From assembly GCA_024707365.1 (NCBI GenBank), contig JANPZV010000005.1:248001-312000 (forward strand): a stretch of DNA of 64,000 bases, in the 5' to 3' direction. This document shows positions 28,986 to 38,500 of this stretch, one piece after another. The first letter of the stretch is position 1; each line of letters starts with the position of its first letter. The position numbers and the translations under genes were made by a program. Source of the stretch: Terricaulis sp. (lineage in GTDB: Bacteria > Pseudomonadota > Alphaproteobacteria > Caulobacterales > Aquidulcibacteraceae). Under the pieces are notes generated by a model. That model saw only the letters and a program-made list of their open reading frames with translations, was not told the DNA's origin and searched no databases.

Positions 28986-31000
28986 TCATGGCAGCGCCCG
29001 CGTCAAATCCAACGCGCCCATGCCGCTAGGTCGGGCGCATGTCGTTGAACCGGCCTCTATGGGGCTGGCATTGCGTGAGCGGGCGCAGTCAATCTGGGCG
29101 AACCCTTCAGGGTGCGGCGCGAGCGCGCGCGTAACCAACGCATCGCGCAATGGCCTGCCTCTTAACCCTGTCTGCGATGCAAGCAGCGCCAAAGCGGCGG
29201 AGACATGCGGCGTGGCCATCGAAGTGCCTTGCTGGAACGAATAATAGCAGCGCTCGGTCGCGCCGCGATCGACCGGATCGTAGCAACCAGCTTGCGTCAC
29301 GCGCGTGGAGAGCACCCCGTCAGGCCGGCCATCGCCGTCGCTATCGGCGAACACATCCCCGCCCGGCGCAAGGATGTGCACCTCGGGCCCAAAGTTTGAA
29401 TAGAAGGCGAGCTGCCCGCGCGCATCCTCGGAGCCCACCACCAGAACATTGTTGCAATTGGCCGGCGCGTAGCGCGCCGCTTGATCGGCCTTGTTGCCCG
29501 CCGCAACCACGACGATGACGCCGCGCGCCGTGGCTGCATCGATCGCCGATTGCAGCGAAGCGGGGCACGGCGCCTGGATCGTGAGGCTCATATTGATGAT
29601 GTCCGCCGGGGTGGCGTTGACGATCTGTTGCCCGCCGGCCGATCGCCGGCGCAAGTCCCGCCGCCCAGCGAATGCCGGACACGATATCCGCCAGCTCTCC
29701 GCCGCAACGGCCCAGCACGCGCACGGGCACGATGGTGACGTCCCACGCCCCGCCCGCAACGCCGACGCGATCATTGGTGATCGCCGCGCCGATCGTGCCG
29801 GCCACATGCGTGCCGTGATACGAATTCTCCGTCGCCGCCCCGCAGCGATCGCCGGCGTCGTTGGCGTCTGCATCCACGCCATCGCCGTCGCCGGCGCGTT
29901 CGGGATTGGCGATGAGATCGATGCCCGCCACCACGTTTGGCGAGTTGGCGACATCGGGGTGGCTCATATCAAGGCCGGTATCGAGCACAGCGATATGGAT
30001 ATCGCGCGTGCCGACATAATTGGCTTGCCAGAAGCTGACAAAACCAGCCCCGCCGGGCGATTGCCCCCTCGCCGCTTCCGCGCGGGCGATAATGCCATTG
30101 CAGCGCCAAAAGCGGGTCATTCGGCATGCCGCCGCGCACGGCGACGGGCTCGGCCGGTGTTGTCGGCGCTGCGGGCTCCGTTGCGCCTTCGCTGGGCTGC
30201 TGCGGTTGCGGGGCGGGCTGCTGCGCGGGCGGGGGCGCATCCTCGCGCCGCCGCGGCAGCATCGAGAACCCGCCGCTGGCGATATAGTTCGGCTCCACAA
30301 ACTCAAACTCGCGCGCCGCCTCAAGCCGCTGAATCGCGCAGCGCATGGCCAGCGCCAGATCCGTTTCGAGCTGGCGTTGCGTGACCACGCGCGGGCAGCG
30401 ATCCGCCGCGCTCCATTCCACCGCCGTGGGGATTTCGCTTTGCGCGGTTTGCAGCTCTTGCGCAAAGCGCAGCGCCGTGGGGCTTGCGCCAGCGGTGAGA
30501 TCGATCGTCACCACCCCGCCAGGCCGGGTTTTCACCTCCCCGCCAACGCCGAGCCGGCCCAGCACGTCAAGCGCGGCCGCGCGCGCAACGGTGGAGGCTT
30601 CCGCTTCAGCGCGCGTGCGCACTTGCTCAAGCGTTGCGGGCGGCAATTGCTCCAGCGCCTCCATGCCGCGCGCCCGCAGCGAGCGTACGAACGTGCTGGC
30701 AAGGCCAAGGCGCGAGGCGGCGTCATCGAGCGCGGCCTCAACGCGGGCGCCGACGATGATCTCGCCCGGCGCCACAAGCAGCGGCTCCGGCTCAAGCAAT
30801 GCCGCCATATCGGATTCCGGCTGCACCGAGCCGGACACCGCGCGCGCTTCAAGCGGCACCGCCTCAAGCGGCGCGGGGCCGGGCGGCTCCTCCCGCTGGC
30901 CTGTCACCCGTTCGATGATCTGGCCCACTTGGCCGCACGCGGTGAGCGCCAGAACCGGCGCAAGCGCCAAAGCGGCCAGACTCCAGCGACGATCCCGCAT
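28986..31000 (-). CDS. S8 (subtilisin) family serine peptidase lipoprotein, two frameshifts
   Basis: About 670 residues when joined. The N-terminus is a lipoprotein signal (lipobox LTAC). Residues ~60-290 form a propeptide ending FVEPNYIAS, then a Pro/Gln-rich linker, then the catalytic domain: Asp in AVLDTGLDMSHP, His in HGTHVAGTI, and the later GTSMATPHVS Ser, with the oxyanion Asn in VVAAGN. Breaks are near 30078-30090 and 29636-29655. A calcium-site-like acidic insertion (GDGDGVDADANDAGD) sits between Asp and His. ATG 31000 has GGAGAG six bases upstream. It should be an outer-surface or periplasmic protease. Confidence 0.8.
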
Positions 31001-31217
31001 GCTTGGCTCTCCAACCATTTTAGCCGATAGGAGTGTCTTAGCTTGGCCCCCCGTGATGACAAGGCGATGATGCGGCTCGGCCAATCTGGAGAGGCCGCCC
31101 CGCGAGCCCATGATTTTGTTCCCCCTAGCCGCGAATCTGGCGGCCGCACGCAACCCAGACGCGCCGCGCGCCCGCACGGAAGATGAAGCCTCCAGCCTTG
31201 CTGGCGGGCCTGTTTTC

Positions 31218-31802
31218 ATGGCCGTGGAGGATTTGCCGGACGCGTTTGAAACCCCCGCGGCAGCCGAAGCGGCGGTTCCCGAGCTTTACGGCTCGGGCCT
31301 TTATGAGCTGCAGTTCCGCGATGAGGCTTGGCGCGTCACCATGCGATATTGGCGCCCGGCCCCGCCCGCGCCGGTGGCGCGCACTGGGGCGGCGGCGGTA
31401 AAAAAACCGCTGGGCCGCGCGCGCACGCCCGAAGAAGCCCGCGCGCTGCTCGAAACCCCGGCCGAGCTTGCGCAAGAAGTGCTGCCGCTGCTTTACAAGG
31501 ATCATAAAGCGCTGATGCGCCGCTGGGGCGATCTGGTGCGCAACGGGCTTGCCGAAATCGTTGAGCGTGACGGCAAGTTCGCTGTCTCGATCATCTTTTG
31601 GCCCGATGCACGCGCCCGGCATCGCCGCCCCCTCGCGCCGATGGAACGGATCGAGCTTGCCGAGCGCCTCGCCGCCCCGCTGCGCGCGGGGGAGCCGCAA
31701 GAAGATTTGGATATCGGCCTGTTTGAAGAAGAGGCCAGCGAAAATCCCAACGTATTGTTGGTGACAGAAGAAGGCGACGGCCGCTTCAGGGGCAGCGATT
31801 AG
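31218..31802 (+). CDS. conserved-looking hypothetical protein
   Basis: 194 residues from ATG 31218 (the frame is open from 31110, which would add 36 residues; neither start has a strong ribosome site). It reads as a soluble alpha/beta protein with LYELQFRDEAWRVTMRYWRP in the first third, a helical middle (EEARALLETPAELAQEVLPLL) and a Glu/Asp-rich C-terminal tail. Divergent from the subtilase gene. No domain is recognised, so no function is given. Confidence 0.55.
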   Translation: MAVEDLPDAFETPAAAEAAVPELYGSGLYELQFRDEAWRVTMRYWRPAPPAPVARTGAAAVKKPLGRARTPEEARALLETPAELAQEVLPLLYKDHKALMRRWGDLVRNGLAEIVERDGKFAVSIIFWPDARARHRRPLAPMERIELAERLAAPLRAGEPQEDLDIGLFEEEASENPNVLLVTEEGDGRFRGSD

Positions 31803-31821
31803 CGCCGCGATGAACGCGCGA

Positions 31822-34800
31822 TTATGTCGCCAATACGCCGGCGCGATCCTTGCTCTTGAGCATCAAGCGGCAGATCGCCGGCAATACAAACAGCGTCAGC
31901 AAAGTCGCGGTGATCAAGCCGCCAATCACAACGGTGGCGAGCGGCTTTTGCACCTCGGCGCCTGCGCCGTGCGCGATCGCCATCGGCAAAAAGCCGATCG
32001 CCGGCACGATGCCGGTCATGAGCACGGCGCGGAATTTCTCGATCATGCCCTCACGAATTGAGTCTTCGAGCGGCAGGCCCGCGGCGAGCCGCTTGTTGAT
32101 GCTTGTCATCACCACAAGGCCATTCAACACAGCCACGCCCGCAAGGCAGACAAACCCCACGGCGGCTGAAATCGAGAACGGCATGCCTGTAAGGATCAGC
32201 GTGAACACCCCGCCCGCAAGCGCAAGCGGCACGGCCGTGAACACCGCCCCGGCCGCGCGGAAGGTTCCGAGCGCCATATACAGCAGGCCGAAAATCAGGA
32301 TGAAGCAGGCTGGGACGATCAGGGACATGCGCTGCGAGGCCGATTGCAAATTTTCAAACTGCCCGCCCCAATCAAGGCGCGCGCCCGTGGGCAATTGAAC
32401 CTCATCAGCCACGCGCCGCTGCGCCTCCGCCACGAAAGAGCCAAGATCGCGCCCGCGCACATTTGCCTGAACGACAACGCGCCGGCTGCCATTTTCGCGG
32501 CTCACTTGGTTTAAGCCTTCGGCGAAGCCGAAGCTCGCCACTTCGCGCAGCGGGATTGACGCGCGCGGCCCCTGCCCGGTTTCAGGCAGCATGATCGGCA
32601 GCGCGCCAACCGCGCCGAGATCATCGCGCGCGGCGGCGGGCAAACGCACGACGATGTCAAAGCGCCGATCGCCCTCGAAAATGAGCCCCGCCTCGCGCCC
32701 GCCCATCGCCGCCGAAACCGTATCGGCGACCTCCTGCAGCGAGAGGCCATAGCGCGCGATTGCGTCCCGATCGAAACGCACATCGAGCGTGGGAAAGCCG
32801 CCTGTCTGTTCGGCCTTCACATCCGCCGCGCCCTCGATGGATTGCAGCACCGCCGCAATCTGGCCCGCCGCCTCACTCATTGCGTCGAGATCGTCACCAT
32901 AAATTTTGATCGCAACATCGCCGCGCACGCCGGCAATCAGCTCGTTAAAGCGCATCTGGATCGGCTGCGTGAATTCGTACGAATTGCCGATAAGAAGCTC
33001 AAGGCGCGCCTCCATGCGCGCAATCAGCTCAGGTTTGGGTTCATTGGGGTTTGGCCATTCCGATCGCGGCTTTAGGATCACGAACGAGTCGGAAATGTTC
33101 ACCGGCATGGGATCGGAGGCGACTTCCGCGGTGCCTGTCTTTGAGAAAACGAACGCCACCTCTGGAAAGCCGGCGAGGGCCTGCTCGACGCGCTCCTGCA
33201 TCGCCACCGATTGCTGCAGCGAGGTTGAAGGAATCCGCACCGCCTGCACGGCGATGTCCTGCTCGTCAAGTTGAGGGATGAATTCCCGGCCAAGCGTGAA
33301 GAACAGCGCGCCGGCGAGCGCAAACACCGCAATGGCGCCGCCGATCACCGGGATCGGCCGCTTCAGCGAGAAATTCAGCCCAGGCAAATAGCGGTTACGC
33401 GCGGCTTGGATCGGCTTCACCTCCTTTTCGGCCACCTTGCCACGGATCAGCAGCGCGACCATGGCCGGCACGAAGGTGAGCGAAAGGATGAAGGCCGCGC
33501 CCAAAGCCAGCATCAACGTAATCGCCATCGGCGAGAACATCTTGCCTTCAACGCCCGTGAAGGTAAGCAGCGGCGCAAAAACCAGGAAAATAATGATCTG
33601 GCCGAAGATGGTCGGCTTGATCATCTCGCGCGCGGCTTCGGTTGTCTCGTGGAGGCGCTCAGAAATCGTCAGCAGGCCCTTCGTGATGCTGCCGCTCCGA
33701 CAATCGCCTGAGGCAATTTTCGATGATGATCACCGATCCATCGACGATAAGCCCGAAATCGAGCGCCCCAAGGCTCATGAGGTTGCCCGAAACGCGGAAG
33801 GCGTTCATGCCGATGGCTGTCATCAGCATCGAGAACGGGATGATCAAAGTGGCGATAATGGCCGCGCGCACATTGCCAAGCATCAGAAACAGCACGGCGG
33901 CGACGAGAAGCGCGCCTTCGGCCAGATTGCGCTCAACCGTCGCGATGGTGGCGTTCACCAGCTTGGAGCGGTCATACACCACCTCGACGATGATTCCCGG
34001 CGGCAGCGTGCGCGAGATTTCCGCGAGGCGCTCGGCGCTTGCAGCGGCGACTGTGCGGCTGTTGCCGCCCATGAGCATCAAGACAGTGCCGACCACAACC
34101 TCTTGCCCGCCTGAGGTTGCAGCGCCAGTGCGCAGATCGCCGCCAACGCTGACATTGGCGACATCGCGCACCGTGATCGGCACGCCGCCGCGCGTGAGGA
34201 TCACGGCCTCGGAAATCTCCGAAAGCGTGCGGATGCGCGCGTCGGCGCGGATCAAGAAAGATTCTGCCGCCCTGCTGGATGAAATTGGTGCCCACCGAGA
34301 GGTTCGCGCGCTCCAACGCCTCGGCCAATTCCGAGAAAGAAACGCCATAGGCCGCAAGCGCGCCAGCGTCGGGCTCGACAACATATTGCTTTTCATAGCC
34401 GCCAATGGAGTCGATGCCGGCCACGCCGGCCACCGCGCGCATTTGCGGGCGGATGATCCAGTCCTGCACGGTGCGCAGATAGGCCCCTTGCGCGATCGGA
34501 TCCGCGAGGCGCTCTCCCTCCACGGTGAGAAAGGCGCCATCGGGCTGCCAGCCCGGCGCGCCTGCTTCAGCGCGCGCGCCCGCCGCATCGGGATCGGCGA
34601 AATGCACCGTCCACATCAGCACTTCGCCCAGGCCGGTCGTGATCGGCCCCATCTGCGGCTCGACGCCCTCGGGCAAGCTTTCCCGCGCCTGCGCCAGCCG
34701 CTCCGCGACCTGCTGGCGCGCGAAATAGACATCGACGCGATCGTCGAACACCACCGTGACTTGGCTGAAACCGTTGCGCGAAATCGAGCGCGTGCTCTGC

Positions 34801-35036
34801 AGGCCGACAATGCCCGACATCGCCGTCTCAACCGGATAGGTGACGAGGCGCTCAACATCGAGCGGGCCAAAAGCCGGCGCCACCGCGTTAATCTGCACCT
34901 GGCGATTGGTGATGTCAGGCACCGCGTCGATCGGCAGGCGCACGAGATTGTAAACGCCGATGCCGGCGAGAACCAACGTGATGACGATCACGGCCCATCG
35001 GGCTCTGACGGAAAATTCAAGCAGGCGGCTGATCAT
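31822..35036 (-). CDS. heavy-metal efflux RND pump, CzcA/CusA family, two frameshifts
   Basis: About 1070 residues. The first segment (from ATG 35036) has VPDITNRQVQINAVAPAF, TYPVETAMSGI and VFDDRVDVYFARQQV; the second has IVEVVYDRSKLVNATIATVERNL, then GALDFGLIVDGSVIIIENCL with the membrane acidic residue of the proton path; the third begins REMIKPTIFGQIIIFLVFAPLL and covers the rest of the 12-helix pump. Breaks: one extra base near 34263-34266 and one in the CCC run at 33677-33679. HME-RND exporters move Cu, Ag, Zn, Co or Cd ions from periplasm to outside; I cannot choose the metal. Confidence 0.88.
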
Positions 35037-35075
35037 TGGGCGAGATCCGGATAGAAACTGTTCGAGGGGGCGTGC

Positions 35076-36063
35076 TCAGTGATCGTGCGAGGCTGAGCCC
35101 TTGCCGATCTCGGCCTTCACGAGAAAGGCGTTCTCGGCGACGAAGGATTCGCCAGGCGCCAAGCCTGATAGAATCTCAATCATGTCTCGCCCGGCGCGGC
35201 CAACCGTCACCGGACGCGCTTCATAGGTTTCTGGCGCGACCAGCACGAAGATGACGCTGCGCCCTTCAAGCGTCTGCACCGCATCGCGCGGCGCAGCGAC
35301 CGCAACCGGCTCTTCCGTCAGAACGACCGAAGCCCGCACCGCCATCCCCGGCCGGAATACGGCGCCCGCCGGGCCCGCGAGGGGCGCGCGTGCAATCAGC
35401 GTTTGAGAGTACGCATCCGCCATCGGCAACACGCTGGCGATGCGCGCTTGGCGCGCGCGCGCCTTCGTCCAGCCCCTCGATGACGACATGCTGGCCGCGC
35501 GCGATACGGGCAAGATCACGCGTTGCGACATTGAGCTCCGCCTGCAAGCGCGACAGATCACCCACGACAAACAAAGGCTGATCCGCCGTGACATCGCCAA
35601 TATTGGTTTGCCGATCGAGCACAACGCCCGCGATGGGCGACGAAATCGCGTAGGTTTGCAAACTTTCGGCGCTCTCGACGCGCGCCAGGGTTTCGCCGCG
35701 CCCGACGGTGTCGCCCACATTGCGCAGCACGGCGCGCACAGGCCCCGGATAGGGCGCATGGATCTCAGCGCGCGCGGCCGGCTGCAACGTCATGCGCCCT
35801 GTCAGCGTCAATGTCTCCTGCAGCGCGCCGGGCCCGGCGACCGCAACGACGATGCGCGAGGCCTCTGCGGCGGCGGCCGGGATCGTGACGCGATCTTCTT
35901 CGGCGTGATCGCCCTCTCCTTCGGCGTGATCGTCGTGGCCTTCCTCATGGCCGTGCTCGGCTTTCGCCGGCTCCCCGGCAGCGCCGCCCCCGCACGCGGC
36001 CAGGCCCAACGCCAGAAGCAGCACAAGCGGCGCGGCGGCGGCCTTCATTCTGAAAGACATCAT
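35076..36063 (-). CDS. periplasmic adaptor of metal RND efflux (CzcB/CusB-like) lipoprotein, frameshifted
   Basis: About 330 residues. N-terminal lipoprotein signal with lipobox GLAAC, then a His/Asp/Glu-rich stretch (EHGHEEGHDDHAEGEGDHAEE) that could bind the exported metal. The barrel-sandwich region has EIHAPYPGPVRAVLRNVGDTVGRG and ISSPIAGVVLDRQTNIGDV; the C-terminal part (PMADAYSQTLIARAPLAG onward) is in another frame after a CG-repeat near 35451-35462. It ends with a short His tail. It joins the inner-membrane pump to the TolC-type channel. Confidence 0.85.
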
Positions 36064-36173
36064 GGGAGGTGCTCCTTAAAATGCGGCGCCTTAAGCGGCG
36101 CCAGGAGGCGAACACGCGCCGCCTCCATGAATTGGACATCACGCGCGGCAGCGTTGAGCGTGCGGGCCATCAT
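36060..36173 (-). CDS. 37-codon small ORF bridging the TolC-type and adaptor genes
   Basis: ATG at 36173 overlaps the TolC-gene TGA as ATGA, and its own TGA overlaps the adaptor ATG at 36063 as ATGA. The peptide begins MMARTLNAAARD and ends APHFKEHLP; it is basic and amphipathic with no membrane segment or cysteine. A GGAG site for the adaptor lies inside it. Perfect four-base overlaps at both ends suggest it is translated, if only to couple the two big genes. It is too short to assign to a family, and it could be a chance frame. Confidence 0.45.
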   Translation of the reverse strand: MMARTLNAAARDVQFMEAARVRLLAPLKAPHFKEHLP

Positions 36174-37489
36174 CGGTGTTGCTCCTCAAACGGCAGCGCA
36201 TCGGCAAAGCGCGCGGTGAGGCGGTCAAGCATCGCTTCGTTGAGATGGAAGGCGCGCAGAGCTTCCACGCGCGCCTGACGCGCATCGGAAAGCGCACGCT
36301 GCGCATCGAGCACATCGAGATATGAAAACGCGCCGCGATTGTATCCGTCCTGCGCGAGCGCGAGCGCGCGTTCTGTCTGCGGGATGACATCATCCTCCAT
36401 AGACCGGACAGCAGCCGCATCAGCGGCGAGCGCGCGCTCAACCGCCGCATATTCGCGCATGAGCGCGCGGCGCCCTGCCTCAAGCTCAAGCGCGGCGCGC
36501 CGCTCCTGCGCGCGCGCGCTCGAAACAGCGCCCTGATTGCGATCGAATACGCCGAGCGGGATCGAAACCCCGGCGACAAGCGCGCCATCTCCGTCACGAT
36601 CCTCGAAGCGGCGATAGCCAAAGCTCAGCGTCGGATTTTGCCAAGCAAGCGAACGCTCAACCCGCACGGACGCGCTCTGGCGATCGCGTTCGGCGACGAG
36701 CCGGGCGATGTCGAGGCTCGAATCATTGAGCGCGGCATGTGCGTGATCCTGCGTGCGCGGCAGCGCGAAATCGGCCGGGATCAGCGTGAAGCCATCGTCG
36801 CCGCCGAAATACGTGGCAAGCCGCGCCCGCGCGGTGACCGCCTCGGCTTGCGCGCGCCTGAGGCCGATGCGCGCCTCGGCGACGCCAGCCTCCGCGCGGG
36901 CGCCGGCCATCAGCGGATCGCGAGCGGCCGCGACGCGGCGCGCGACTGAGGTGTTGAGCGCTTCTGCCGTTTGCAAGCGCTGCTCGGCGATGGAGACGAG
37001 TTCGGCCGCGGCCAGCGCGTCATAGTAAGCGGTTTGGACGTCGCGGATGAGATCAAGCCCGCGTAACGCGCGATCAAGCTCCGCGCCGTGCAGTTCGCGC
37101 TCGGCCAAGCGAATGCGGGCGCCGCGCTGGCCGCCAAATTCGAGCCCTTGCGACACCGAGAATGTCGATTCGGCGCCGCTCATGCCGCGCAGCTCGCCGC
37201 GCCCGCCGAAATTGTCGATTTCAGCTGACAGTTCTGGATTAGGCCGGACGCGCGCTTGCCGTACCCCGCCGCGCGCAGCATCCACCCCAGCATGCGCCGC
37301 CTGCAGGCCCGGATCAGCGTCTACGGCGCGCGCGATCGCCGTGCGCAGCGTGAGCGGCGCAGCTTCTTGCGCGAGAGCCGGGCCCCCAAGCCATGATGAA
37401 GCTATGAAGGCAGGCGCACCGAGCGATGCGGTGGCGAGCAGGCGCAGGAGGATGCGCCCAGAACGCCGTCGTAAACGGTATTTTGACAT
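36170..37489 (-). CDS. outer-membrane efflux channel, TolC family (CzcC/CusC-like)
   Basis: 439 residues. A signal peptide ends near residue 41 (GPALAQ). Two OEP repeats follow: LTLRTAIARAVDADPGLQAAHAGVDAARGGVRQARVRPNPEL begins the first, and the second has LAWQNPTLSFGYRRFEDRDGDG and GVSIPLGVFDRNQGAV, with long Ala/Arg/Glu-rich helices. It is the channel of the tripartite metal exporter. The gene lies between the DUF2946-like gene (54 bases upstream) and the small bridging ORF. Confidence 0.88.
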   Translation of the reverse strand: MSKYRLRRRSGRILLRLLATASLGAPAFIASSWLGGPALAQEAAPLTLRTAIARAVDADPGLQAAHAGVDAARGGVRQARVRPNPELSAEIDNFGGRGELRGMSGAESTFSVSQGLEFGGQRGARIRLAERELHGAELDRALRGLDLIRDVQTAYYDALAAAELVSIAEQRLQTAEALNTSVARRVAAARDPLMAGARAEAGVAEARIGLRRAQAEAVTARARLATYFGGDDGFTLIPADFALPRTQDHAHAALNDSSLDIARLVAERDRQSASVRVERSLAWQNPTLSFGYRRFEDRDGDGALVAGVSIPLGVFDRNQGAVSSARAQERRAALELEAGRRALMREYAAVERALAADAAAVRSMEDDVIPQTERALALAQDGYNRGAFSYLDVLDAQRALSDARQARVEALRAFHLNEAMLDRLTARFADALPFEEQHR

Positions 37490-37543
37490 GGTCTTTCCGC
37501 GATGCGTGAAAAATCACGCGCCGCAGAACACCCGCAGCGCGCT

Positions 37544-37927
37544 TTAGCCGGTCGCGGAAATTTTGGGCGGGCGGTCGAGGCCCGAGGGCGCGCTTTGCGG
37601 CGCATGCTCAGCATCGCGCATCACCGGAACGTCCGCCGATCCGGCGACGATCACAGCGCCTTGAGCGGCCGGCGCTGGCGATCCAGTATGCGCAACGCAG
37701 CAATGATGCGCCGGCGCGTCTGGCGTCAACGGCTTGCCGGCTTCGCCCTGCAAGGATGCGCTGGCGCCATGGCTATCGCCGCCGATTGCGGCCACACCGC
37801 CATGGGCTGCATCCGCGATCGCATGCTCGGGGCTGGCTTGTTCGATCAAGACAAAGGCGAGAAGCGCGACGCAAAGCGCCCCGATCCATCGTCTCCATCT
37901 TTTCGACGCCAAAGCGCGCACGATCAT
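37544..37927 (-). CDS. DUF2946-like (CzcI-type) small secreted protein
   Basis: 127 residues. N-terminal membrane/signal segment (about 14-30), then a central APAHHCCVAHTG segment whose His/Cys cluster could bind metal. Small proteins of this style (DUF2946/CzcI) commonly head czc-type operons. It is the first gene of the leftward efflux operon. Its role as a periplasmic metal sensor or chaperone is inference. Confidence 0.6.
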   Translation of the reverse strand: MIVRALASKRWRRWIGALCVALLAFVLIEQASPEHAIADAAHGGVAAIGGDSHGASASLQGEAGKPLTPDAPAHHCCVAHTGSPAPAAQGAVIVAGSADVPVMRDAEHAPQSAPSGLDRPPKISATG

Positions 37928-37979
37928 CTTTCCATTGCCGCGGCCGACAATTCCGCGGCGCGCTCGTGGATATATACGC

Positions 37980-37992
37980 CCTCAGACTGAGG
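37980..37992. promoter_or_regulatory. inverted repeat upstream of the metal-efflux operon
   Basis: CCTCAG-A-CTGAGG, 6-bp perfect arms, 53 bases upstream of the ATG of the DUF2946-like gene. MerR-type metal regulators bind dyads at such promoters, but no regulator gene is adjacent, so the assignment is tentative. Confidence 0.35.
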
Positions 37993-38336
37993 AACAGTAA
38001 ACACATGATGGCGCCAACGGCGAAGTCAGGCCAGTGCGATCGTGCCGCAGTGGTGCGCCACCTGCGCATATCGCCAAAATGTTGTTAAACACGCCGAACG
38101 CACGCACAGTAACTTTATAACAGAGCGCCGCTCATGCGTGCGCAACGCGGCACAATGCGGCGCGACGCAAACACCCCTCCATGACTCATCTTCTTTAGGC
38201 GTGCGCTTGGCGGCATCACCCGCGTCGAAGTGCGGCGCGGACCAGCGCCGCAAACGGCCCGCGACGTCGAAAGCTCAAGTTTAGAAAAACGCTTACCGCC
38301 TTTTGCTCAGCTTCAGACGAGACCGAAGAAAAGCGA

Positions 38337-38349
38337 TGGTGCCAGAAGA
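38337..38349. other. candidate left attachment site
   Basis: TGGTGCCAGAAGA matches the 3-prime terminus of the tRNA-Leu gene (TGGTGCCCAGAAGA at 54379-54392) except for one C in a C run, the commonest error type in this sequence. It lies just beyond the last island gene. The match is short, so it is only a candidate. Confidence 0.4.
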
Positions 38350-38500
38350 TAACTTTCTGGCTCGCTGCAGTTGATTGAACTCTCAATGATCTCTCCAAAT
38401 TGGGGAGAACTTGCTACCCGCAATGATACCGCCGACAGCGAAGAATGGCCAAGTACGAGTCCGATTGGCGCGGAATTCTTCGAAATAGTGACCCGCCCGG

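Larger units (their letters stand above)
37928..38500. other. 573-bp gene-free region: efflux operon promoter side and left edge of the island
   Basis: The part next to the efflux operon holds a perfect inverted repeat CCTCAGACTGAGG (37980-37992) beside a TATATA (37971-37976) that could be a -10 on the minus strand, a candidate metal-responsive operator/promoter. Base composition changes beyond about 38300, where the candidate attachment repeat lies. Reading frames here look like noise and I find no RNA gene. Confidence 0.4.
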
